Below, one piece after another: positions 25,856-33,576 of a stretch of 64,000 bases of DNA (position 1 is the stretch's first letter; every line of letters begins with the position of its first letter). This stretch comes from Pedobacter zeaxanthinifaciens (lineage in GTDB: Bacteria; Bacteroidota; Bacteroidia; Sphingobacteriales; Sphingobacteriaceae), in NCBI RefSeq assembly GCF_003313335.1, contig NZ_QMHP01000002.1, positions 186,001 to 250,000 of the forward strand, written 5' to 3'. A program made the position numbers and the translations under genes. The notes below the pieces were generated by a model. That model was not told the origin of the DNA and made no database searches. It was given only the letters and a program-made list of their open reading frames with translations.

Positions 25856-26290
25856 ATGTTAAGGAAATCCACATTTTTAGTACTTCTTTTATTGGGTTCA
25901 ATCCAAATTTTTGCACAAAAAAAAGATGATATTTTGGGCAAATGGGTTAACCCGTCAGGTGAAGGTCAGATAGAAATTTATAAAAAAGGCGACAAATATT
26001 TTGGTAAATTGGTTTGGATAAAAGAGCCAAATAACCCAAATGGTAAGCCTAAAACTGATGAGAAAAATCCAAATGAAGGCCTTCGAAATAAGCCAGTTTT
26101 AGGATTGGAAATTTTAAAGAACTTCGAATTTAACGATGGTAAATGGGACGATGGAACTATTTATGATCCAAAATCAGGCAAAACCTATAGTTGTAAGTTG
26201 ACGCTTAAAGATCAAAATCTCTTGAATATCAGAGGTTATATTGGCGTATCGTTAATTGGAAGAACAGAAGTTTGGAAACGAGTTAAATAA
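25856..26290 (+). CDS. DUF2147 family secreted protein
   Basis: A 144-aa secreted protein with a signal peptide to about residue 20 (IQIFAQ). DDILGKWVNPSGEGQIEIYKKGDKYFGKLVWIKEPN and GTIYDPKSGKTYSCKLTLKDQNLLNIRGYIGVSLIGRTEVWKRV are the DUF2147 hallmarks. The domain is a small lipocalin-like beta barrel found in many Gram-negative periplasms; no activity is established. It is followed at 6 bases by the Asp-box protein and is probably co-transcribed. Confidence 0.92.
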   Translation: MLRKSTFLVLLLLGSIQIFAQKKDDILGKWVNPSGEGQIEIYKKGDKYFGKLVWIKEPNNPNGKPKTDEKNPNEGLRNKPVLGLEILKNFEFNDGKWDDGTIYDPKSGKTYSCKLTLKDQNLLNIRGYIGVSLIGRTEVWKRVK

Positions 26291-26296
26291 ACCGCT

Positions 26297-27319
26297 ATGT
26301 CCCAATTCATCAAACTAACGCTAGTTTTATTTTTAGCACCCTTACTTGCTGCAGCCCAACAATACACTTTCAAGCCATTGGCAGAAGGCGTAAAGTCTAG
26401 CTTCCGGGGTTTATCTGTAGTCAACAATAAAATTATTTGGGTAAGTGGCAGCAATGGCCACGTTGGCAAATCACTAAATGGCGGTAAAACTTGGGAGTGG
26501 ATACAGCCTAAAGGTTACGAAAAGTTAGATTTTAGGGATATTCAGGCTTTTGATGCCAATAAAGCAATTATCGTAAACGCTGGTTCGCCAGCCTACATTT
26601 TATCTACTAAAGATGGCGGCAAAACCTGGACGGAAAATTATAAAAATACCGATAGCGCCATATTTCTAGATGGGATGGACTTTTGGGATGGGCAAAATGG
26701 GATGATATTTGGCGACCCAATCAATAAACAGTTACAACTGCTTAAAACCACCGACGGGGGAACAAGTTGGCAAAATGTTAGCCAAAACTTAGCGTTCCCA
26801 ATGCACATGGGCGAGGCTGGCTTTGCGGCAAGTGGTACAACTATTAAAACCATGGGCGATGGTAAGGTGTGGATTGCTACGGGAGGTGCCGAATCAAATA
26901 TTTATTATTCAGCTAACTACGGGAATACTTGGCAAAAGTACAAATGCCCAATCCAGCAGGGAGAAAGTAGCACCGGCGTGTTTTCAATAGATTTTTTTGA
27001 TGCTAAAAACGGCTTAGCAGTTGGCGGCAATTACCTGAAAGATAAAGAAGCGCTTAACAACGTACTGTATACAAAAAACGGCGGTAAAAAATGGAAGAAA
27101 CCTCGCAAAGGCGTTGCTGGCTATCGCTCGGGGGTAGTTTATGTCACCGAATATTTTTGTGTCGCAACAGGTACATCGGGTACTGATATCTCCGTAAACG
27201 GCGGTCGTACGTGGAAAAATATCTCATCTTTAAGCTTCAATGCAGTTAAAACGGCAGATCAACTAATTGTATTGGCTGGTGGAAGAGGGCAAATCTATCA
27301 GCTGCAAATCATTCCGTAA
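26297..27319 (+). CDS. Secreted Asp-box/BNR-repeat beta-propeller (Ycf48-like)
   Basis: A 340-aa protein with signal peptide (LLAAAQQ) and about six Asp-box type repeats: KSLNGGKTWEW, STKDGGKTWTE, KTTDGGTSWQN, SANYGNTWQK, TKNGGKKWKK and SVNGGRTWKN. These mark turns of a sialidase- or Ycf48-like propeller. Catalytic residues of sialidases (Arg triad, Tyr/Glu pair) are not evident, so it is likely a structural or assembly protein. Annotation pipelines often call these oxidoreductases, for which I see no support. Confidence 0.85.
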   Translation: MSQFIKLTLVLFLAPLLAAAQQYTFKPLAEGVKSSFRGLSVVNNKIIWVSGSNGHVGKSLNGGKTWEWIQPKGYEKLDFRDIQAFDANKAIIVNAGSPAYILSTKDGGKTWTENYKNTDSAIFLDGMDFWDGQNGMIFGDPINKQLQLLKTTDGGTSWQNVSQNLAFPMHMGEAGFAASGTTIKTMGDGKVWIATGGAESNIYYSANYGNTWQKYKCPIQQGESSTGVFSIDFFDAKNGLAVGGNYLKDKEALNNVLYTKNGGKKWKKPRKGVAGYRSGVVYVTEYFCVATGTSGTDISVNGGRTWKNISSLSFNAVKTADQLIVLAGGRGQIYQLQIIP

Positions 27320-27373
27320 TCTCGATATTCTACAAAATGTAGAAATAAATACACTTATAGGGAATAGTTAAAT

Positions 27374-27402
27374 TATATTTGTGTAACGGAAAGTGTTACA
27401 CA
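27374..27402 (+). promoter_or_regulatory. Candidate promoter with palindromic operator upstream of the exopolysaccharide operon
   Basis: TATATTTG (27374-27381) matches the Bacteroidota TAnnTTTG element. Overlapping it is a perfect 8+8 palindrome TGTGTAAC-N7-GTTACACA (27380-27402), placed over the expected transcription start. A clear TTTG at -33 is not seen. The first gene starts 76 bases downstream, leaving a real 5' leader. Confidence 0.5.
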
Positions 27403-27478
27403 ACGCTTAAACATAATAGTTTTAAGTATTCCTTAAAGTGGTAAGATATTTGTATTTCTAAAATTAAAGGTAAAAATT

Positions 27479-27856
27479 ATGTCTAGGATATTGATTGCAG
27501 AAGATGAGGTGTTAATGCTGAAGGCATTAGAATTTAAGCTGAAGAAAGACGGCTATCAAGTTGACGTGGCTTCGGATGGCAAACAAGCCATGGAAAAAAT
27601 CAAGCAAAACACCTACGACCTGATTTTGACTGACATCATGATGCCTTTTGTTGGAGGAATGGAAATATTGAGTTACGTTAAAAACGATCCTGTAAAAAAA
27701 ATTACGCCTGTGCTGCTCATCTCGGCAGTGGGTTTAGAAGATGTGGTTTTGGAAGGATTTCGTTTAGGCGCCGAAGATTTTATTTACAAACCTTTCAACC
27801 TAAACGAGTTGTCGGTGAGGATACGACGACACGTGAAGCAAAACAACTTCGCTTAA
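27479..27856 (+). CDS. Receiver-only response regulator
   Basis: A 125-aa single REC domain: acidic pair E8-D9-E10 region (IAEDEVL), phospho-acceptor Asp52 (ILTDIMMP), switch Ser82 (LLISAVG) and Lys104 (YKPFN). There is no output domain, so it acts by protein contact. It heads the operon with the HEAT-repeat membrane protein and the GT2 synthase, and probably controls synthase activity or assembly. No histidine kinase gene is nearby, so it depends on a kinase encoded elsewhere. Confidence 0.93.
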   Translation: MSRILIAEDEVLMLKALEFKLKKDGYQVDVASDGKQAMEKIKQNTYDLILTDIMMPFVGGMEILSYVKNDPVKKITPVLLISAVGLEDVVLEGFRLGAEDFIYKPFNLNELSVRIRRHVKQNNFA

Positions 27857-27871
27857 CCGAATTTCACGCCT

Positions 27872-29017
27872 ATGAATTTCTTAGAAGGTTTAATAAATTA
27901 CATTGCTGAAACTTACACAGATCGGCTAAATTACTTTCCGTCTAACGTAAAAACATCGTTGCTGATTATACTTTTTTGTGTAATCGCTACACTTGAAATG
28001 TACATTTACATCACCTTCCGCAGGTTGTCGCAAGCTAATGAAAAACGCCAGTTAGATAAGTGGAATGAGCATGTTTCTAATATGCTGGCCAATTTGATCA
28101 TCTTTGATGAGGCAGACAAAACAGAGGATATTGTTGCCCATTTTTATCCGAAAATGAAGAAATGGCCTTTGAGAAACAAGGTGCTCAATAAGGTTTTGAT
28201 TTCGGAAATATTAACTTATCACAAAAGCTTTACTGGTCAAATTGGTGAGGTATTGTCTATTTTATATCGCAAGTTAGGGCTCGATAAAAAATCGAAGAAG
28301 AAAATCAACAGTCGCAATTGGGAAGTTAAAATTGAAGGCATTAGAGAGGCTAATGAAATGCGTATTTCTGAGATGGCTGCAGAAATCATCAAATATACTG
28401 ACGACGAAAATGCATTGTTACGTATGGAATCTCAGGCGGCCTACATCAATTTATCTGAAAATAATCCTTTCCACTTTTTGGATCGGGCACAAGAGCGAAT
28501 TTTGGATTGGCACCAAGTGGTACTGTTCGAAATCATTACCAAAAACAAAGCACTTAAAATACCTTCATTCTCTCAATGGTTACGATCACCAAATGATACC
28601 GTAGTAATGCTTTGTTTAAAGTTAGTGGAACATTTTATGCAGTTTGAAGCCGCAGAAGAAGTAGAACGTTTATTGAAGCATCATAACCCTCGAATTGTTA
28701 AAAAATCGGTTGAAATTATCGGTAAATTGGAATTAGCAAGTGCCGAAACCAGTATGTTCGAGATCTATTTTGATCAACCTGAAGATGTTAAACTAGAGAT
28801 ATTGAATTCGCTTGGCAAAATTTCTTCTGGCAGTTACGAAAATTTCCTCATGTCGAGGATTTATTCTGGAAACGTAAAAATAAAAAAAGAGGCACTTTAC
28901 GCTATCAAAAGAGATCAGCACCAAGGTGAAGAAAAATTAAGGGAGTTGTACCAACAAACTACCGTAGAAAACCAAGCACTAATTAATCACGTACTAGATA
29001 GCCGTATTAAGCCATAA
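27872..29017 (+). CDS. HEAT-repeat membrane protein of the exopolysaccharide operon
   Basis: A 381-aa protein with one N-terminal transmembrane segment (VKTSLLIILFCVIATLEMYIYITF, about 27-50) and a long cytosolic part of paired helices: REANEMRISEMAAEIIKYTDDENALLRMESQAAYINL, PNDTVVMLCLKLVEHF, HHNPRIVKKSVEIIGKLEL, DQPEDVKLEILNSLGKI, which look like HEAT-type repeats. The stop overlaps the synthase start (TAATG). Its place between a receiver protein and the synthase suggests a scaffold passing the phospho-signal to the enzyme. This is inference; no activity is known. Confidence 0.8.
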   Translation: MNFLEGLINYIAETYTDRLNYFPSNVKTSLLIILFCVIATLEMYIYITFRRLSQANEKRQLDKWNEHVSNMLANLIIFDEADKTEDIVAHFYPKMKKWPLRNKVLNKVLISEILTYHKSFTGQIGEVLSILYRKLGLDKKSKKKINSRNWEVKIEGIREANEMRISEMAAEIIKYTDDENALLRMESQAAYINLSENNPFHFLDRAQERILDWHQVVLFEIITKNKALKIPSFSQWLRSPNDTVVMLCLKLVEHFMQFEAAEEVERLLKHHNPRIVKKSVEIIGKLELASAETSMFEIYFDQPEDVKLEILNSLGKISSGSYENFLMSRIYSGNVKIKKEALYAIKRDQHQGEEKLRELYQQTTVENQALINHVLDSRIKP

Positions 29018-30468
29018 TGGATGAGTTTTTAGCCACATTTGAAACCTTTTTTAACAACGCTGTTTTTTATTATGCGCTGTTTGTTATGGGCTCATACGTA
29101 GCGCTGGCATTATTGTCGGCAGTGGAGATGAATGGCTATATGAAAAAGAATAGCTATGTAAGCTACCGTGAAATTTTAGTTTCGCCGCTGGCACCTCCAG
29201 TATCTATTTTGGCTCCGGCCTACAATGAGGAAGCAACTATTGTAGAAAACATCAGGTCATTGCTTTCATTACATTATGGCAATTATGAAGTGGTGATTAT
29301 TAACGATGGCAGTAAAGACAACACTTTCCAGAAAATGTTTGACTTTTACCATTTGGAACGGGTTGATTTTGCTGTAGATTACCAAATACCATGTAACGAA
29401 ATTAGGGGCGTTTACAAATCCAAGTTACCATCCTTTGCAAAATTAACCGTGGTTGATAAAGTGAACGGTGGCAAATCAGATGCTTTGAATGCAGGAATCA
29501 ATGTGTCGTCAAAAGGTTTGATTTTATGTATTGATGTAGATTGTATTGTGCAGGAGGATGCCATTTTGAAGCTTGCAAAGCCTTATTTAGAAGAAAAACA
29601 CATGGTGATTGCCACCGGTGGTGTAGTGCGTATTGCTAACTCTTGCAAAGTGGAGGATGGTAAGTTGGTGGAAGTAAACATGCCTCGCAATATTTGGCCA
29701 CGTTTTCAAGTATTGGAGTACATCCGTGCTTTTTTAATGGGCCGTATGGCTTGGAGCCGCTTAAATGGCTTGCTTATCATTTCGGGTGCTATGGGCTTGT
29801 TTGATAAACGCACAGTGATTGAAGTTGGCGGATACGATCACAGTACGGTGGGAGAGGATATGGAGTTAGTGGTACGCATGCGTAGGTACATGCATGAGCA
29901 AGATAGGCGATATGCCGTAGTTTACATTCCGGATCCTTTGTGTTGGACTGAAGCGCCCGCCGATTTACAAATTTTAGGCAGACAACGTAACAGATGGACC
30001 AGAGGAACCATTGAAACATTGTTGAAGCATAAGGACTTATTTTTTAATCCGAGATATGGGATATTGGGTATGTTAAGCTACCCTTATTGGCTATTTTTTG
30101 AATGGCTGGCACCAATTATTGAGTTTTTAGGACTTTCGATATTTATCATTTTAGCAGTTACAGGGCATATTAACTGGGAGTTTTCTTCTATTTTGATTTG
30201 CATGGTCTATTTTTTCTCCGTTGCACTATCCACGGTAGCTGTTTTATTTGAGGAAATGTCGTACCAACAATACACCAAAGGTAAGGATTTGGTTAAGCTA
30301 TTAATTGCGGCTTTTTTGGAGCCCTTATTATATCACCCATTAACCGTTTATTGGGCCATTAAAGGGAATATCCATAAGTTTACTGGAAAAAATACTTGGG
30401 GCGTAATGACCCGTAAGGGCTTTAGCAACACCAAAACTTCTGAATTAACTGATCAAACCACTACATAA
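29017..30468 (+). CDS. Processive family 2 glycosyltransferase (exopolysaccharide synthase)
   Basis: Synthases of this type polymerise and extrude a beta-linked polysaccharide through the inner membrane. The 483-aa protein has TM1 (17-36), the GT2 domain with NDGS (Asp97), DVD (173-175), GED (279-281) in place of TED, and QRNRW (323-327), the processivity marker, then C-terminal membrane segments from about 350 (GMLSYPYWLFFEWLAPIIEFLGL, ISILICMVYFFSVAL-like). The layout resembles PgaC, HasA and YaiP. There is no C-terminal PilZ domain, so control by c-di-GMP binding to this chain is unlikely. The polymer sugar cannot be read from sequence. Confidence 0.93.
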   Translation: MDEFLATFETFFNNAVFYYALFVMGSYVALALLSAVEMNGYMKKNSYVSYREILVSPLAPPVSILAPAYNEEATIVENIRSLLSLHYGNYEVVIINDGSKDNTFQKMFDFYHLERVDFAVDYQIPCNEIRGVYKSKLPSFAKLTVVDKVNGGKSDALNAGINVSSKGLILCIDVDCIVQEDAILKLAKPYLEEKHMVIATGGVVRIANSCKVEDGKLVEVNMPRNIWPRFQVLEYIRAFLMGRMAWSRLNGLLIISGAMGLFDKRTVIEVGGYDHSTVGEDMELVVRMRRYMHEQDRRYAVVYIPDPLCWTEAPADLQILGRQRNRWTRGTIETLLKHKDLFFNPRYGILGMLSYPYWLFFEWLAPIIEFLGLSIFIILAVTGHINWEFSSILICMVYFFSVALSTVAVLFEEMSYQQYTKGKDLVKLLIAAFLEPLLYHPLTVYWAIKGNIHKFTGKNTWGVMTRKGFSNTKTSELTDQTTT

Positions 30469-30470
30469 GC

Positions 30471-31181
30471 ATGGAACATACTTTTTTTGAAGCACCAGAA
30501 TATCCAGTGCTTGATAGGTTTAAAAAATGTGCAGTAATATTTGTCAAACAAGCCATTGGTTTGCTTGTAGTTTTATTATTAGTGAGAATAGCTGAAATTG
30601 GTTTTGAAAGTTATGCGTTAAAGCCAAAAGAGAGCCTAATTGTGTTGATTATAGAGGGACTCATCTACACGTCTATTTATTTCTTAAAAGCATTACCTTT
30701 TTTGTTTTTGATATCGTTGGTTTTTTTCTTTTCGAACTTTGGTGAAACCACGCTCAAAATATGCAATTTCGTCGTTTTTTCGATTTTTTTAAGTTTTGAA
30801 ATCGTGTTGGCTAAGTACTTTTTTAGTACCAAAACATTGTTGGGAGCCGAGGTTTTAACAAATGCCCCGAGTTTAATTGCCAAGTTGTTTTCTGTTGATG
30901 TGTATTGGTTGGCTGCCAATGTTGCGGCTTTAGTGTTACTTTGGTTTGCCATGCATTTTGCTAAATCGATAGAGTTTGTGGATAGCGTTTATGCACTTTC
31001 TATCATTGGTGTTGGAATTATACTGCTCTTTTTTGGAATATCGGCGTTGCCAAATGATGATGGAACTGAAAATTTTAAAATAAAGGTTTCTAAATCAGCG
31101 TACGTTGTAGATAAAGTTTATTCGGATTTGTTTGATAAAGAGCCGGTTGTAGATATCTACGATCAAAATTATTTCGATTAA
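30471..31181 (+). CDS. Polytopic membrane protein of the exopolysaccharide operon
   Basis: A 236-aa protein with five likely transmembrane segments: IGLLVVLLLVRIAEI, IIEGLIYTSIYFLKALPFLFLISLVFFF (one or two passes), CNFVVFSIFLSFEIVLAKYF, WLAANVAALVLLWFAMHF and YALSIIGVGIILLFFGI. It ends in a hydrophilic tail with VSKSAYVVDKVYSDLFDKEPVVDIYD. The helix pattern is reminiscent of the membrane part of LTA-synthase-like proteins, but the sulfatase-like domain is absent. It begins two bases after the synthase stop. Function not recognised; a partner of the synthase is likely. Confidence 0.7.
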   Translation: MEHTFFEAPEYPVLDRFKKCAVIFVKQAIGLLVVLLLVRIAEIGFESYALKPKESLIVLIIEGLIYTSIYFLKALPFLFLISLVFFFSNFGETTLKICNFVVFSIFLSFEIVLAKYFFSTKTLLGAEVLTNAPSLIAKLFSVDVYWLAANVAALVLLWFAMHFAKSIEFVDSVYALSIIGVGIILLFFGISALPNDDGTENFKIKVSKSAYVVDKVYSDLFDKEPVVDIYDQNYFD

Positions 31182-31203
31182 CCGTTACTCAAAATAATCA
31201 AAC

Positions 31204-32364
31204 ATGAAAACTAAAATGTTACTGCCATTATTGCTAATAATGGCTTTTTTCGCATGCAAGCGACTTGAATTAGCGCCGCTTGGAAACGATGATCATCAAC
31301 TCAAGCTCGCTAAAATTTCCGCAGCAGTACCTACCAGTTCATCATCATTATATAGAGGTTTATATCTTGATTCCACTTCTTATATTTTAGGTGATACGGT
31401 TAAAGAAAACAAAGTTTTAAACTGGTGTGCTGCTAATCAAATCAAAACTATTACTTATTACGATATCAAGAGGTCCTTAGAACTAGGAAAATCAGCGCAA
31501 TTAGCTAATTTTTTAAAACGTGCCCGAACCAACTACGGCATTAAAGAAAATGCAGTGGTAGTGGCTAGCTATTACCGTATCCAAAACATGGTAGATACTT
31601 TTAACAATAACAAAGTAGATACGCTGAAACGCTTTAACTGGGTACACTTTGAGTTGGAGTGGTGGAATGGCGAATCGACCTTTAGCAACTACATTAGCGA
31701 GCTGTCAACCATTAAAGCTTGGGGATTAGCGCAAAGTCCCAAAATACGTACCGAAAACTATATTGGCTGGTTTACGGATCCATCAGGCCAAGATTCGCTG
31801 ATGGCAAGTAGTTTGATACAAAATAGCCATCGTATCCATGTACATGACTATTACCCATCTCCATCATGGAACTATATTCAAAACAGGGTAGATTATTTAG
31901 GACGGGCAGCTCACGCTTTAGGTAAACAAGTGCCTATCATTCCAATATTTAATGCTGATGCTGCGGTGACTGGAACTTATTTTCAAAGCAATTCTTTTGA
32001 TAGTGCCTACGAAACGGTGATTAATGGTTATGCTGCATCATCCATTCCTAAAAAGAGCAATGTGGATATTATTGGTTATCAGTTATTTTCTTATAGCGAA
32101 GCTAGAGATGCTAGGCCCTTACCAAAAGTGATTACTTTTAAGGTAAATAACGCACCTTCCAAACCTATAAGTGGTGTAATTAGAATCTATGATAATATCA
32201 ATAAACTAATAGATACGAAAAATTTTTATGCTAATACCAATGTATTGGAGCCTATGAAACAACCAAATAGTTGGCGTATGGAAGTTGATGTTACTAACGC
32301 GGCGACAGTAAGATACGTGATGGAAGTTTATATTAAGGGAATTTCGTGGAGTCGTTTACAATAG
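31204..32364 (+). CDS. Lipoprotein of unknown function, possibly a TIM-barrel glycan-active protein
   Basis: A 386-aa lipoprotein (lipobox AFFAC near residue 19). The middle region alternates strands and helices in a way that suggests a TIM barrel: RGLYLDS, IKTITYYDIKRS, AVVVASYYRI, NWVHFELEWWNGE with two acidic residues at a strand end, HRIHVHDYYPSP, VPIIPIFNAD and VDIIGYQLFSY. A C-terminal beta domain (about 310-386) follows. It is the last gene of the left exopolysaccharide operon, so a role as a glycosidase trimming or processing the polymer is a reasonable guess. No known family was recognised. Confidence 0.65.
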   Translation: MKTKMLLPLLLIMAFFACKRLELAPLGNDDHQLKLAKISAAVPTSSSSLYRGLYLDSTSYILGDTVKENKVLNWCAANQIKTITYYDIKRSLELGKSAQLANFLKRARTNYGIKENAVVVASYYRIQNMVDTFNNNKVDTLKRFNWVHFELEWWNGESTFSNYISELSTIKAWGLAQSPKIRTENYIGWFTDPSGQDSLMASSLIQNSHRIHVHDYYPSPSWNYIQNRVDYLGRAAHALGKQVPIIPIFNADAAVTGTYFQSNSFDSAYETVINGYAASSIPKKSNVDIIGYQLFSYSEARDARPLPKVITFKVNNAPSKPISGVIRIYDNINKLIDTKNFYANTNVLEPMKQPNSWRMEVDVTNAATVRYVMEVYIKGISWSRLQ

Positions 32365-32483
32365 CTGGTAACACCACAAGAACATTAATGAAAGTGCCAT
32401 TTCCTTCGGGCTTACACAGTTTGCAGGGAAATGTAACACTTACTTTTTATCCATACTAATCAATTAAAATTAGCGGTTAATAA

Positions 32484-32558
32484 AAAAGCTGTCTTAAAAA
32501 GTTTAAAAATAATCCTTCAATAATTTGGGATTAGCGAAGACCAATTTAAGACAGCTTT
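32484..32558. terminator. Long hairpin between the two convergent exopolysaccharide operons
   Basis: AAAAGCTGTCTTAAA (from 32484) and TTTAAGACAGCTTTT (ending 32558) pair over about 15 bp around a 45-base loop. Flanking A- and T-runs make a bidirectional terminator possible. The arms could also be remnants of terminal inverted repeats. The preceding 100 bases (32365-32480) show nothing else. Confidence 0.5.
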
Positions 32559-32562
32559 TAGC

Positions 32563-33573
32563 TTATTTGAGTGTTTTATACAAACTTAACTCTGTTTCTG
32601 TAGGCTTAATTTCGTCAGCTTTTCTGCTGTATTTGATACGATGAGTGAAATATAAGTCGGCAATATCATCACCACTTGATTGCAAGAAGATGATATCCGG
32701 TTCAGTATACTTCAATTTATCATTCCATAACGATAAATAATCATCTACTGAATAACCGATTTTTGCGGCATTTATCACTTCTTTGTTAGGGAACATAGCT
32801 TGCAATTGCCCAGAGCCGGTTTTGTTATTATCCAAAAATGGGAAAAACAAAGCTGAGTCACCAATGTAAAGAATGCGCTGTTTAGTTTTAGGGAAAGTTA
32901 AATCATAATCCATTCTTAAACCTTGGCTGTTAGTTACCAGTTTGTAAGGTAAGTTTTTGCCACCATCGGTGATGGTATTTTGGTTAGGATCTTGGTCGCC
33001 GAAAACTTTAGGACGCTCTGTGTAAGTAGCAGTAGTTTTAACGTTATCGTACTTTTTAACATATTTAGCCATTTCATTGGTTAAAATACGTGCGCCATTT
33101 TCGTTAAAGTGGCCATCAACTGGCATAAACGTAATTTCCTCAGGTTTTTTGTTGCTAATCAACGGTACAAAATCAATAAAATCAACTCCGTTTGTTTTGC
33201 ATAAATTGCTGATGAACTCTTTTCCAACTCTTTGCATAGGGATGGTAGGTTCGGTAGTAATCCAGCAGAAAACTAGTTTAGCTCCTGTGGCTTTCATTTC
33301 TTTTACCAGCTGCTCAAAGTCAGTTTTGTAACGTTGCTTTAATTCATCTAAAGTTTTTTTGGCAAGGTCGTTATCTGCGTAAAGTTCTTCTCTCGGGATT
33401 TTATCATAATCGCTTAGATTGATGCCGCTAGAAGTAGAATCGCCAGCTTTTTCGCCTGAACTAACTGCCGAGCTAACTACGCTGTCTTTGTCCTTGCTTT
33501 TTTCATAAAAGAAATATCCTAATACTCCAAGTATCAAGACTGCTGTTAAAATTTTTACTGCGTTTTTATTCAT
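32563..33573 (-). CDS. AlgX/AlgJ-like SGNH-fold polysaccharide O-acyltransferase
   Basis: A 336-aa protein with an N-terminal membrane anchor (VKILTAVLILGVLGYFF, 6-22) and a periplasmic domain. DGH with Asp153 and His155 comes first in the chain and the nucleophile motif GDS with Ser240 (RILYIGDSALFF) comes later. In ordinary SGNH hydrolases the Ser is N-terminal and the Asp-x-His C-terminal; the swapped order seen here is that of AlgX/AlgJ alginate O-acetyltransferases. The MBOAT gene (AlgI-like) is immediately upstream in the operon, so the two likely form the periplasmic acylation machine. Last gene of the minus-strand operon. Terminal acceptor polymer is inferred. Confidence 0.8.
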   Translation of the reverse strand: MNKNAVKILTAVLILGVLGYFFYEKSKDKDSVVSSAVSSGEKAGDSTSSGINLSDYDKIPREELYADNDLAKKTLDELKQRYKTDFEQLVKEMKATGAKLVFCWITTEPTIPMQRVGKEFISNLCKTNGVDFIDFVPLISNKKPEEITFMPVDGHFNENGARILTNEMAKYVKKYDNVKTTATYTERPKVFGDQDPNQNTITDGGKNLPYKLVTNSQGLRMDYDLTFPKTKQRILYIGDSALFFPFLDNNKTGSGQLQAMFPNKEVINAAKIGYSVDDYLSLWNDKLKYTEPDIIFLQSSGDDIADLYFTHRIKYSRKADEIKPTETELSLYKTLK

Positions 33574-33576
33574 GAT

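Noticed and set aside
26297..27319. Sialidase
   Set aside because: Asp-box repeats are present but the catalytic Arg triad and Tyr-Glu pair are not evident.
32484..32558. Remnant of an insertion sequence
   Set aside because: Only an inverted pair is seen, with no transposase trace or target duplication; a bidirectional terminator explains it better between convergent operons.
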